Shown here piece by piece: positions 48,963 to 58,598 of a DNA stretch of 64,000 nt. A model generated the notes under the pieces. The model did no database searches, was not told the DNA's origin, and worked only from the letters and a program-made list of their open reading frames with translations. This DNA comes from Tillandsia leiboldiana (Eukaryota > Streptophyta > Magnoliopsida > Poales > Bromeliaceae), in contig CM055065.1 in the NCBI GenBank assembly GCA_029204045.2, forward strand, positions 7,132,297 to 7,196,296, written 5' to 3'. The position numbers and the translations under genes were made by a program. How positions within the stretch are numbered: the first letter of the stretch is position 1; every line of letters begins with the position of its first letter.

Positions 48963-50285
48963 TGTCCGCTGGTGTGCCGGAGGGGTTCCCGCTGCATGGA
49001 TGGGCAAGGGGGGTGCTGTCGCAATCGGCCGCACTAACAAAATGGCCTGGGGGCAAGCTGCGCGGAAATGTCCCGACTCTCCACAGAGGAAACACCGCCC
49101 CTGTCTCTGATCACACTGTGACGGTGGATGAGGCCCGCCACAGATGACACACCGCTCCTGCCGCTGCTGCCGATACCGCTGATGCTGCTGCTGCTGGGGC
49201 TCACCAGATCTCCGGCGCCTACGAAACCCACGACCCTCAGGATGAGATCGTGGAGGTCTCGGAGGTCCCTGCCCGCTCGTCTGACCCTCATCACCCGGTG
49301 CTGGGCGCTTCGCCCCAGGAATCACTACGGGGGCTAGAGCCACCTCTGACATCACTGCCTCTCCAGACTCAACATATAACGCCTGCTCCATCGATGCCTC
49401 CAAAGTCTGTAATCTGCAGGAGCGAACAAGCTGATAAATATCCCGGCGCAGCCCCCGCTCGAACATGTAGATCCGGTGAGACTCGTCCCTGGCCACGTGA
49501 GGCATACTAGCCAACAGCTGATTGAATTCGGCTATGTATGCATTCACGGGCCGATCTCCCTGGCGGAGATTTCTCAGCTGCTCCTCCAATCTCTGGCGAA
49601 CACTCTCAGGAAAGAAGGCCCTTAACAGAAGTCTGCGGAACTCCGCCCAGGGAAGAATCTGCGTCCCAGGCGGACCAGCAGGCCGCACACGCCGCCACCA
49701 AGCCTCGGCGTTGCCCTCCAAGTAGTGTGTAGCCAAAAAGACTCGAAATCGATCCTCAACGAACAAACTCTCAAAATGACGCTCCATGGCCGTGATCCAA
49801 GACTCTGCCTCCCACGGCTCAGCACTCATACCAGAAAAACGGGGTGGATCAAACCGGCGAAACCTCATCAACAGATCCACCACCGCACTCTGCTCAGCCA
49901 AAGTCAAAGGTCCCATCGATCCAGGCGGTGGTATGCTAGAAACCGGCTCGACAGGAATAGCCGGCGCTGACGGGACCACAGGGGGCGCCACAGCTGGCGA
50001 AGAAGGCATAGGCGAACACACAGGGGGTGCTACCACAGGCTGCGTCCTCTGCTCAAAAAGAAGCGTCATCCGACCAAAGGCCTCCTCCTGGCACCAAGAA
50101 GCCTCCTCCAGGCGCTGAGAAGCCTCCTCCTGGCGCTGCACCGCCTCAGACAACTGGGCCAACTGAGCCCGAAGCTCCCGCACCTCACTCTGCTGACCCT
50201 GTGCTGGCTCCTCCTGCCCAGGCTCATCGGAGGGAAAAGGCTGAGAACGCGTCTGTACCCTGCGTCGGGGAGGCATCGTGCCCAC
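48958..50285 (-). CDS. gag: Gag of TR-GAG element G (5' and main part)
   Basis: Retrotransposon capsid/nucleocapsid protein that would assemble particles in the cytoplasm around element RNA. The frame is open for about 442 codons from M at 50285 (a second start, MPPRRR, is at 50276). Residues 33-72 are a Gln/Glu-rich probable coiled coil, 83-124 are proline-rich, and about 150-285 match the retrotransposon gag domain (AEPWEAESWI, FEDRF-like VEDRFRVFLA, NAEAWWRRV, LRAFFPESV, YIAEFNQL). An Arg-rich stretch spans 352-360. Two zinc knuckles follow: C379-C382-H386-C391 and C398-C401-H406-C411. The frame is broken by LTR D after residue 442 and resumes at 17620. No stop or shift is seen in this part, unlike J, int1 and E/F. 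Codon choice is GC-rich. Confidence 0.88.
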
Positions 50286-50577
50286 CTACAAAACACATGG
50301 AAACATCAGGACCGTACCAAACAATACACGACCCAATCCAGCGAAAGTCTAGGACATGTCATCCATTCCCTAGCATTATGTTGTCTGCAGCCAACATAAT
50401 CGCTTAGGAGAATAAACATGCCAGTCACTCATCCCACCCCTTGGGAGAGGTATCAAACTCAATCAGGACTCTCGCTAACAGTCACGACTCTCACGTAGTC
50501 ATCCTAATGTCCAACCACAAGCCTAGGGTTTCTAAGTCCACAATGACCTACAACCTAGGCTCTGATACCACCTAATC
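50286..50577 (-). other. Leader of element G with primer site and palindrome
   Basis: Holds the primer binding site at 50558-50570 (minus TGGTATCAGAGCC, 7 nt from the LTR) and the 20-nt palindrome at 50378-50397, about 93 nt upstream of the gag start. Flanking words around the palindrome match the leaders of J, int1, int2 and E/F although the gag genes are far apart in state. Confidence 0.8.
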
Positions 50578-52127
50578 TGTCACGCCCCGGCGTCGAAACT
50601 GCGACCCGGGCTCGCCAACAGATCCGCCGCCCATACGGGAAGCCCGTATAGACGAAGCGACTAACCTGCAAAAGAGCATCTAAACTATGCAGATATCAGA
50701 GCTGAAAGTAAAACTGCTAGAAATAAAAACTATATACAACACAAGTCCTCACCAAAAGTACAAACGTCTCTCGAGCAGTAGAAAATAAATACAACTCTAT
50801 ACCTCACTACAAAGTTCTCTCAACAGGAACTCTCAAAAGTAATAAGGGTACATCTACTCTCTGGACGACGACTGGTGGGGAACTATCTCGCGACTCCCTT
50901 ACCTCGATCAGAAGAAGCAGCAACAGGAGCAGCAGGAACCGGAGTAGAAGTCCCTGCGGGAAAATACACCACGACGGGTGTGAGAACTACGTCCCAAGTA
51001 GTTCTCAGTGGGTGCCGCCAACAAGCCCGACGGACTGCCCACTAAGTCTACCAGAGGCATAAAGTAACAATATAAAACTGAAATGAGAGGGCTGGAAAAG
51101 TAACTCTACAGCTACTATGCCTCTATCTAGATGCTCAAGAAAAGGAACAGATGAAACATGATGCATCTACTAACACACACAGTAACTCACCAAATCTAAA
51201 CTGACTGCCTCAAAGGGTCCAGTCAAACCTGTGCCCACCTACTGCCGCACATCCTCAACAGGACGGGTCTACCGTAGGGTGTCCGTGACTGCCGCTAACT
51301 GGGCCAGTCAGAGGGACGGCGTCGACAAGTCGCGATAGCAAGTAACAGGCCCAACTCCGGAGTGGCTCTCGAGGGGAGCGACCCCACCGAGGAAAGTATC
51401 CGCGTATCTCTGTCGAGCTCAAATATGGCTCATGCAGGCTATAGTCCAAACCACGATCAACAAGATCGACCAACAACACCAACTCTCAACCACAAGCTGG
51501 AAGTCACACAGCTGGGGCCACCGTCCACCAGACGGCTCCCACAACAGAACACTAAACTCTCCAGAAAGACCGACACCATAAGGGTTCGGAAACCCGATAG
51601 ACCGGTGCTAAGAACCCTATCAAACAAGAACAGACTCTAGGCTCCGACTATCGAAGTTCCCGATCCCTTATAGTTCGGGAAAGCAATAATCACAGTACAA
51701 CTCGCAGAAGACACCAACAGGGCCCGAAAGTCCCGGGAGACCTACACCTACAACCCTATCAAACAAGAACAGGTTCCAGGCTCGGCCCCCGTGGCTTTCG
51801 TCCCGACAGAGGAACGACCCCTAGAACCCAGACCACTCGAATCCTTTCGAGTGGGGAGATTTACGGGAAAAAGGTGACATTTGTTATTGAAAACTAATTT
51901 GATCTGGAAGAAATCCATATTTAATGATTTTAGTTCTTTTTAGAAAAACAGTTAGAAAATAAGTGTTTTACCCAAACCCCGAAGGGCTGATGCCTTTGTC
52001 CAATCAAACAAGAACAGACTCCAGCGGCCCTTCGATGTTTGGAAGAAAACATTGGTAGACTAAAATCATGTATATGTCGAAAAGGGTTCTGGGTTCTAGG
52101 TCCGGCTAACACTAGTAAACTACTGCC

Positions 52128-52132
52128 ACTAA
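52128..52132. other. Target-site duplication of Cassandra (actaa)
   Basis: actaa at 52128-52132 repeats at 52709-52713. L1 carries one copy only, at 14318-14322. Confidence 0.95.
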
Positions 52133-52244
52133 TGTGACACCCCCGAAATTTGGATTAGTCCTCTATATAAATGATATAATAGGACTAAATCTCTAACCCG
52201 GCTATAGCATTTTGGATGGTAGCAAAATCCAAGAGGAACATAAG

Positions 52245-52298
52245 AGTTAAGCGTGCTAGAGCTAGAGTAGTTCTAGGATGGGTGACCCCCTGGGAAGT
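52245..52298 (+). promoter_or_regulatory. 5S-rRNA-derived Pol III internal promoter, 5' LTR of Cassandra
   Basis: AGTTAAGCGTGCT (52245-52257) corresponds to 5S box A, and AGGATGGGTGACC with CCTGGGAAGT (about 52276-52298) to box C. The 5' half of 5S rRNA is not recognisable. The 3' LTR repeats this at 52644-52697. Confidence 0.8.
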
Positions 52299-52311
52299 GG
52301 GGCGTCACAGT

Positions 52312-52324
52312 TGGTATCAGAGCC
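52312..52324 (+). other. Primer binding site of Cassandra
   Basis: TGGTATCAGAGCC two bases after the 5' LTR. Confidence 0.92.
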
Positions 52325-52517
52325 ATTCACCAGTCGGAAATGTGAGATGAGTCTCGGCTGAGCCAGAGTTATTTAGCGGGTAGAGCGAGGCTCCCCGGCT
52401 AATGACCGTTGTGAGTGGAGTGCAGCTCCTCACAAGGTCGGCTAAGGCTAGCGAGACGAGTCTCACATCGCCTGGTGCTTGTGAGTGTGCTTGAGCCTGA
52501 CGTGAACGTCAGGGCTT

Positions 52518-52531
52518 AAAGGGGGGAAGAA
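52518..52531 (+). other. Polypurine tract of Cassandra
   Basis: AAAGGGGGGAAGAA directly before the 3' LTR. Confidence 0.85.
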
Positions 52532-55067
52532 TGTGACACCCCCGGAATTTGGATTAGTCCTCTATATAAATGATATAATAGGACTAAATCTCTAACCCGG
52601 CTATAGCATTTTGGATGGTAGCAAAATCCAAGAGGAACATGAGAGTTAAGCGTGCTAGAGCTAGAGTAGTTCTAGGATGGGTGACCCCCTGGGAAGTGGG
52701 GCGTCACAACTAACACAGTGGCGACGACCCAAACAGGGGAAAACAAGATCTCTCGGGTCCACCGTTTACCCCAAACGGTTCCCGATACAGACAAGCGAAC
52801 CACTACATCTACCAGACTCCACTCTGCTCCCAAGCACGAGTGCAATGCATCCCACACTATAGAGAAGTCCCGACCGCTCGGCCCACTACCCGGGCGAGGA
52901 TAACACTAAGTCCAGGAATGCGACATAAAGTGTGGATGTCTAAACATAAATAACCCTAGCCCAAGTGAGGGTTTTCTACTGGTCTGGTTACACATGCAAC
53001 ATATGACGGGGGTGCTAGGTCAGGTTCCAACATAACAAATATTTAACATGATAGTGGGAAGCAAGAGATCACAAGATCGACAGATAAAACAAGGATCAAC
53101 AATTCCTACACTCTAGCATGCTACCCAAGTCCAATCACTATCATGCATGATTCTATATCAATAGAATTAGAGCACAGTCCATAGATCTTGAAAGCAAGCC
53201 ACCCACCTGAAGACGCTAACTGTCCGGAGTTGTACAGCTGAGAAAACCAGGAAAATAACCACACTAGGCCCAACAGGTCCAGCACAGTCCACAATCCCTC
53301 CTGGGTACAACATAAGGCTACAGTTACACTTTAAATCCATTAAAATCCAGGTTTTACAAATCTGCTGGGAACAGTCCACTTACTGCGAAATTTTCACCTG
53401 TAAAACGAACTCCAAAAATTCTGATAAAAATACCACAGCGATCCTCGCGTCGATAGCTTCGAAACGGGTACCTGCACGTCCAATTACGAGCACCGTAGGC
53501 CAAGTTACAAATTCCACAGTATCGGTGCGCACAATCCCAAAACCATTCAACTGTAAACTCTTGTACAGATAAAAGGAAAAGTGTATACCTTCGGGAAGGT
53601 CTCCAAAAATTCTAAGAAAAATCCACGATGATCCTCGCGTCGAGTAGATGAAAAAAGTCTATAAGCACGTCTTGATCCGAGACTCGTGCGCGAAGATCTC
53701 CTCAAAAGAAGGTGCTGCCCTCACCAAAATCTCACAGCAAAAAGGGTCCCAATGAGCACGAGAAAACACCTCGAAAAACATGAAATCTGAAAATGTGCGA
53801 GAAACCCAAAATCATAGCCTCACCTGTTACAAATCCAGCAGCGAAGAAATCGCTTGAAACGATGGTCGGAGTAGGTCGGGGGAGCTCGTACACCGAAGAG
53901 TGACGGAAGAAACACCGAAGAAAGAGCGTCGCGCCGCGCCAAGAAAAATCGGAAACCTCGGGATTCGAGCCTCCAAAAATTCTTAAACTCCGCAGGAAGA
54001 TCAAGGATTAAGAGAGGAACAATTCATCAATAGGAAGCTCGGGGAGATCTTGCACAGACAGAGAGAAAAAGGGCAGCAAAGAGGGCTCGGGCTGCCTATT
54101 TATAGGCCCAAAGGAACAATTCGGATAATACCGAAATTGTCCCAAGATTCGGGCGGCTACAGTGCGGCCCAGCCCGGATTCGGGCGGCTACAGTGCGGCC
54201 CGGCCAGGATTCGGGCGCGCACAGTGCGGCCCGGCCCGGCCGGTTTCGGGCGCGCACAGTGCGGCCCAGCCCGGCCCAGCCCGCACACGGGATCCAGCCG
54301 GACGCCTGCTTGGTCCGACCTGCACCGGCGCCCGCCACGTGTCCCCCGAACACGCCGCAGCCGTGCAAGCCGCCGCGGGGAGCGCCACGTGTCCCTGCCC
54401 GCGTCAACGCGGTAGGTGGCGCCCGCGAATCAGCGGGCGCCACGTGGCACGCCCACGTCGCCCGCGCCTGCCCCGTGTACGGCCACCTGCCCGCGGCACC
54501 TGCCCCGCGCGCTGCGTGGACCGCGCGCGCATGCGCCCGCCAACCGGGTGCTGCCACGTGGCGCGCCCCCGGTCCACGCCTCCCCGCGCACTCCCGCAGA
54601 CCGAGCGCACCAGAGCCGCCCAATCAGGCGCTGCCACGTGGACACCTGCCGGTCCACGCGCCTCCCGGTGCACCCCGGTCCTTACCCTTGCGCTCCGTGG
54701 ACCCGGCCGCGTGCGCCGGCCAATCCGGGCCTGCCACGTGGCACCCCTGCCGGTCCACGACTCCCCCATGCACCAGAAATCCAGTAAATTTTCCGGGAGT
54801 CCTTTTTGGGCATCCGGACTCAGAATTTGGCAAATAAAAAGCCATTTTCAAGCGTTTTTCCGTGCTGAATCCATTTTCGCCGTCTGTTTGGCCTAATTCT
54901 TTTTCAAACTTTCGGCAAACCCAGCCGAAAGCCAACACAGCTAATAAAACCTTACAGGGTCCATCTGTGGCATCCCATTGATGCACTATGGGCCAGATAC
55001 ACCAACAACAGGTGTTCTAACAGTGGATCCATCGGAAAAATGCTGCATGGGGTTCGGGGGTCCTACA

Positions 55068-55072
55068 CTATT
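55068..55072. other. Right target-site duplication of G (ctatt)
   Basis: Partner of 12763-12767. Confidence 0.92.
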
Positions 55073-55574
55073 TATACGGGGCGCACTGCGAGGCGTTCAC
55101 TGACCAGCAAAGCCTGAAGTAACTGTTTGCACAGAAGGAGCTAAACCTCAGGCAAAGGCGCTTGAAGGACTATGATATATATCTCTATTCAGTCTCACCC
55201 TAGATAGGCAACTGTGGTGGCTGACGCCTTGAGTCGGAAGCAGTCATCGGCTTAGCTATCATTCACGATAACCGAGCATGACCGCTTGGTAGAGGAGTTT
55301 CATCGTTTGGAGTTGGAGGTTATACCCACGGGGGCCACTGCCCAGATGATGACCTTTGTGGTACAGCCCAACTTGGTGGATCATATTTTGCTCGTGCAAC
55401 AGACGAACCTGTATTTGCAGAAAGTGCAGGCGGATGTCGAGCAAGGTAAAGTGGGGGACTTCACGATTCTTCTTGATGACTCTCTTCGATTTCGAGGTCG
55501 GTGGTGTGTGCCAGAGATTTCAGAGTTGAGGAAGGATATCCTATCCGAGGTGCATCGATCTCCGTACACCGTGC
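55068..55574 (+). pseudogene. Gypsy pol relic K, part 2: RNase H end and pre-integrase region
   Basis: Continues from 12767 with YGAHCEAFTDQQSLK and QKELNLRQRR, then, after stops and frame changes, an open stretch from 55286 (VEEFHRLELEVIPTG, FRGRWCVPEISELRKDIL, EVHRSPY) typical of the linker before the gypsy integrase zinc finger. Stop codons again replace Gln, as in SLK followed by TAA and SP followed by TAG. Cut off at 55574 by the copia LTR, so the integrase is outside the window or lost. Confidence 0.88.
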
Positions 55575-55866
55575 TGTTGGGTTATGATTAATTGGATCTA
55601 AATAGGGGAAAAAATACCTAGAGGGGGGTGAATAGGTGTAAACAGTAAACACTCAAAAATCGTTGCGCAATAAAACCCAATGCGGAAATAAAAAATAACA
55701 CGCAAATTTTTACGTGGAAAAACTCCAAACCGGAGTAAAAAACCACGGGACCGATAACACGGCGAAATCCACTAGAATTAAAACACGTACAAGGTGATTT
55801 ACCGTACTTACTTACGACTCAACCTTTTCCATACGCTCCTAGTAGATCTTCTCCGCTCGCTCCGCA

Positions 55867-56050
55867 ACGCTCCTCGAATCCACGATTAGCGTCCAACGCC
55901 GAATCCACGGCGTCCAACGTCGAATCCACGACGTCCGACCGAATCCACGGTCTTCACCCAGTAGCACGTCTCAAATCCACAAACGTACCTCGCTTCGAGT
56001 CCACAAGAGCGGTTGCACCTTGAATCCACAAGGCCACGCGAGTCCACGCG
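55867..56050. repeat. Row of about eight mini-hairpins with a shared GARTCCAC loop
   Basis: GAATCCAC or a one-base variant occurs at 55876, 55901, 55922, 55941, 55973, 55998, 56022 and 56040. Flanks of most copies pair with each other but differ from copy to copy: ACGCC/GGCGT (55896-55913), ACGTC/GACGT (55917-55934), GACC/GGTC (55937-55952), ACGT/ACGT (55966-55986), CGCT/AGCG (55991-56011), CCTT/AAGG (56018-56033), CGC/GCG (56037-56050). The first has outer arms ACGCT/AGCGT (55867-55892). In element sense it lies downstream of the TATA box, so it would be in the transcript. Confidence 0.7.
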
Positions 56051-56307
56051 CCGATTTTGGAAAAATCGTTGTTTTTGGGTGGTGATGATCCGCCGAATAC
56101 TTAGATTAAAGATAGATTGGAAATACCATCTAAGTATTCATTAATTTGATTCTACTCAAAATCTGAGTTTGGAAAACCTAGAATCAAATTAATCAATATA
56201 GATGAAGAAACATAGAATTAAATCTATTGATTTCATTTCTTCTCTATATGTGGATTTTTCTATTTCGGTCGTATACGGATCTGCCATAAAAAATGAATCA
56301 TAGGGTC

Positions 56308-56315
56308 TATTTATA
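56308..56315 (-). promoter_or_regulatory. TATA box of the copia LTR
   Basis: Minus-strand TATAAATA in CCTATAAATAGACCC, about 80 nt downstream of the palindrome cluster. Confidence 0.65.
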
Positions 56316-56392
56316 GGCTAGAAACCATTGGAAGAAGATAAGGATCAAAAACTAACAATTTCTGGAATTTTACAGGACGACGGTCCGGACTG

Positions 56393-56526
56393 GAATTATG
56401 GCGGTCCGGACTATCGTAGCGAAACCGACTTTTTCCAGAAAGACATACCTTCGGGGTCCGGACTGTAATTTCCACGGTCCGGACTGTTCATGCAATTCCT
56501 GCAAATTCCACGTTCGGGGTCCGGAC
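56393..56526. repeat. GTCCGGAC palindrome cluster, five perfect copies
   Basis: Perfect octamers at 56393, 56404, 56456, 56477 and 56519, with decayed copies to about 56590. The right-hand copia LTR has ATCCGGAT in the equivalent zone. The internal region 58619-58688 has one GTCCGGAC and two GTCCGGAT. Confidence 0.8.
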
Positions 56527-56834
56527 TGAAGTTACCAAGGTTCGGACTAGAATTGCGCATGAACTATCCTATGTTTGGGGTCCGCACTGTAATGTCCGGT
56601 CCTGATCCTGAACATGTAGTATGTCCAGTTTTTTATTTTTATGCGATTAAAAATTCGTCCAAGTGTTTCTACACTATAAGAAGTATTCGGATCACCAAAA
56701 ATATTTAGTTAAACTTACCTGATCCTTTTGAATTCTTCTTTCTTGAGATTGAGGTATATGATCCAAACTTCTTCATCTTCAATCTTCAAGACTTAATCAA
56801 TTTCATGAAATACGCCAACACAAATTCCGTAACA

Positions 56835-56848
56835 ATCTCCCCCTTTGG
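56835..56848 (-). other. Polypurine tract of the copia element
   Basis: Minus CCAAAGGGGGAGAT directly before the LTR start TGTTACGG. Confidence 0.85.
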
Positions 56849-57489
56849 CGGTTTCGTGACAAAACACAAATCCACTCAAGAAAATTCAAAAAGATAATTT
56901 TGTTGCTATCACCATACAACAAAAATTTACATTGGAGATCCAAATAAAGATAAATACATGAGATAAACTCCTAGAACAGACTCTAGACTTAGACATCTGT
57001 ACTCTCTGCAAAAAAAAAACATTCTTGACAAAAGAGATCGTTAGATACCTCAAAAATTTTTGCAAACAAAACCAAACACAGAGATGGAGTTTATACTCAC
57101 CATGACATTTACAAATTCAGATATGTAATAAGATCACAATAAAAAAGCAACATATCCTCTAAGCATTAAAAATCCAAATGTCATAGAAAGGTTAGTCAAC
57201 AAGCAACTTGTTAGTTATATTACATGCCCAAATAGTTAGTCAAATAGTTAGTTGAGGCATGCAATCACACATTATAAAACCAAAAGTTGAGGTCATACTT
57301 ACCTTTCATAGTTCACAGTTCACAACTATCAGTCGATCATTGTATCATTGTTTGTCTCTCTCTCCCCCTTTTTGTCACTAAAGTAGCCAAAATTACAAAA
57401 ATAAAGGGAGTGTTAAAAGCTCAAAAATAAAAAGTAAGAACTAAAACTAAAAAAAAACTGCAAAACACAAAGATATGTTAGAGAGAAAT
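56849..57489 (-). other. Non-coding stretch with a second polypurine tract
   Basis: No gene seen. At 57355-57373 the minus strand reads AAAAAGGGGGAGAGAGAGA preceded by GTGAC, echoing the tract at 56835 (also preceded by GTCAC). It lies about 117 nt after the stop of the 191-codon ORF. It may be a second plus-strand primer or the relic of one. Confidence 0.5.
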
Positions 57490-58065
57490 TCAGTTGTCGG
57501 ACTCAGAATCCTCAGAGCTACCGCAGTCCAATTTGTTCAAAATCCCTTTAAGCATTCTTGATAATTTGGAACAATTCTTTTTCATCTTGCGAATGTCAGC
57601 CGACATTCTTTCTTGTTCTTCAGACATTCTCCTCTGTTCTCGTTGCATAGATAATATATCAGCTTTTGTGGTGTTTCTCTTGGAGGTAGAAGGAGATTGT
57701 GTGGATGCTGAAGGTGTATTTTGACCTTCATTCCATGGAGATTCTCTAGACAGAGAGCGTTCTCTGGCGAGAGGTTCATTGATCTGAATTCCACTGCCTC
57801 GCGAATTTTTTTTCCTTGTGTACTGCTTGGTTGTTGAGGAAGACTTCATCAGCTTCTTCTTCTTTAGATAGAACCTATCTTCATCATCAACAGCTTGTTG
57901 TACTTCTTTACAAAATATCTCCCAATCTTCTTCGTCTTCTGATTCCGAATCATTTTGAAGAACATTCTTCGTTTCCTCTTGACTTGGTCCAGCTTGTTCC
58001 TTTTTAACTGATGCTCGAGTTCCCACCATTGCTATAATGAGTGCAATAATCCAAGCAAAAGCCAT
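57490..58065 (-). CDS. 191-residue ORF between copia pol and 3' LTR, function unknown
   Basis: Open from ATG at 58065 to a stop at 57490. Residues 1-16 (MAFAWIIALIIAMVG) are hydrophobic, fitting a signal or membrane anchor. Residues 35-65 are acidic, about 70-130 Ser/Thr/Arg/Lys-rich, and about 130-175 are charged with a heptad look (QREQRRMSEEQERMSADIRKMKK), a probable coiled coil; the tail is acidic. It sits where SIRE-type copia elements carry an env-like ORF, but it is much shorter and I cannot align it to any envelope protein. It may be a captured host fragment or a lineage-specific accessory protein. A promoter-like region and possible intron lie just upstream. Expression and function are unproven. 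Confidence 0.55.
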   Translation of the reverse strand: MAFAWIIALIIAMVGTRASVKKEQAGPSQEETKNVLQNDSESEDEEDWEIFCKEVQQAVDDEDRFYLKKKKLMKSSSTTKQYTRKKNSRGSGIQINEPLARERSLSRESPWNEGQNTPSASTQSPSTSKRNTTKADILSMQREQRRMSEEQERMSADIRKMKKNCSKLSRMLKGILNKLDCGSSEDSESDN

Positions 58066-58097
58066 TTTTGCTACTAGTGCTCAGATAATAGAAAAGC

Positions 58098-58481
58098 CTG
58101 CGAGCAACAACTCAAGAACACGACAAAAATTATTTATTTTCAAAAATTTGAAAAATTGTATCTAAACAATCATTATCATGTAGAGAGACTAGGAATCAAA
58201 TTAGTTTTGCAAAAAGAATTTTAAAAATAGATCAATCCCATGATTTTCAAAAATTCTCATTATATGGCCTAAAATTGAAATTTTAGAAATCGAAGCCTAA
58301 AAGTTCGTTAATCAAGAGAAAACCTAGCATATAATCAAAACTAATCTACCCAGAGTTCTTATTTCAAAAGAAATTTTATCAAAAACCAATCTCAAACGAA
58401 AAAGATACAAGATTGTCATCACGTTTTGAGCAAAAACATGAAAAACTGTGAAAAATCGTGATTTTGATCATAAGAACTCAC
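58098..58481 (-). other. Possible intron in the leader of the 191-codon ORF
   Basis: Minus-strand donor AAA/GTGAGT at 58481 and acceptor TTGCTCGCAG/G at 58098, 384 nt, AT-rich between. The acceptor lies 33 nt upstream of the ATG. Prediction by eye only. Confidence 0.35.
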
Positions 58482-58598
58482 TTTGAATCGAAGAAGATGG
58501 GTTGGGAAGGCTCCAAATCGATTGTTTTCTAGAGAGAGAAGCTCAGGAGACTTAGGAACAAAAGATTGAAGTAAAAAGAAATCAAAACCCTTTTGTTC

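Larger units (their letters stand above)
52133..52708 (+). mobile_element. Cassandra-type TRIM retrotransposon, complete, 576 bp
   Basis: Two 177-bp LTRs (52133-52309, 52532-52708) start TGTGACACCCCC and end GGGGCGTCACA. They differ at two positions that I see (GAAATTT/GGAATTT and ACATAAGAG/ACATGAGAG). Between them are 222 bp with a primer binding site (52312-52324) and a purine tract (52518-52531) but no coding frame. The 5-bp duplication actaa flanks it, and the paralogous LTR L1 has the empty site at 14318-14322. The LTR 3' half matches plant 5S rRNA over box A, the intermediate element and box C, the diagnostic feature of Cassandra. It depends on other elements' proteins to move. Confidence 0.9.
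12768..55067 (-). mobile_element. Element G: gag-only LTR retrotransposon carrying nested insertions
   Basis: Minus-strand element bounded by LTRs L1 (12768-16677) and L2 (50578-55067) and a 5-bp duplication. Without nested DNA the interior is only about 2.6 kb (16678-17620 plus 48958-50577). It has a primer binding site, leader, open gag frame, a non-coding tail and a polypurine tract, and no protease, RT, RNase H or integrase. This matches the TR-GAG class of plant non-autonomous elements. It must borrow pol functions to move. L1 and L2 differ by scattered substitutions, so it is not a brand-new insertion. It holds the A-int-D insertion in gag and a Cassandra element in L2. Confidence 0.88.
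50578..55067 (-). mobile_element. LTR L2, 5' LTR of element G, interrupted
   Basis: 4490 bp including 581 bp of Cassandra plus duplicated target; without these it is 3909 bp, against 3910 for L1. Stem-loop at 50981-51007, TCAAACAAGAACAG words near 51618, 51757 and 52002, TATAAATA at 54097-54104, promoter repeats 54147-54275 and G-boxes as in L1. Scattered single-base differences from L1 are visible, for example near 50906, 51087, 51231 and 51656. Confidence 0.92.
55575..56834 (-). mobile_element. 3' LTR of copia element, 1260 bp
   Basis: Minus-oriented, TGTTACGGAATTTG at 56834 to ATAACCCAACA at 55575, next to a polypurine tract at 56835. It shares its U3 start with the plus-strand LTR at 63684. 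It contains palindromic GTCCGGAC octamers (56393-56526), a TATAAATA box (56308-56315) and the hairpin row (55867-56050). The left flank is cgtgc (55570-55574); the matching duplication would be beyond the window. Confidence 0.85.

Noticed and set aside
52245..52298. A 5S rRNA gene
   Set aside because: Only the promoter-containing 3' half of 5S is present and it lies inside the LTR of a TRIM, so it is a Cassandra feature and not a 5S gene.
57490..58065. Naming the 191-codon ORF an envelope gene
   Set aside because: Only position, a hydrophobic start and a probable coiled coil fit. It is too short and I cannot align it to any envelope family.
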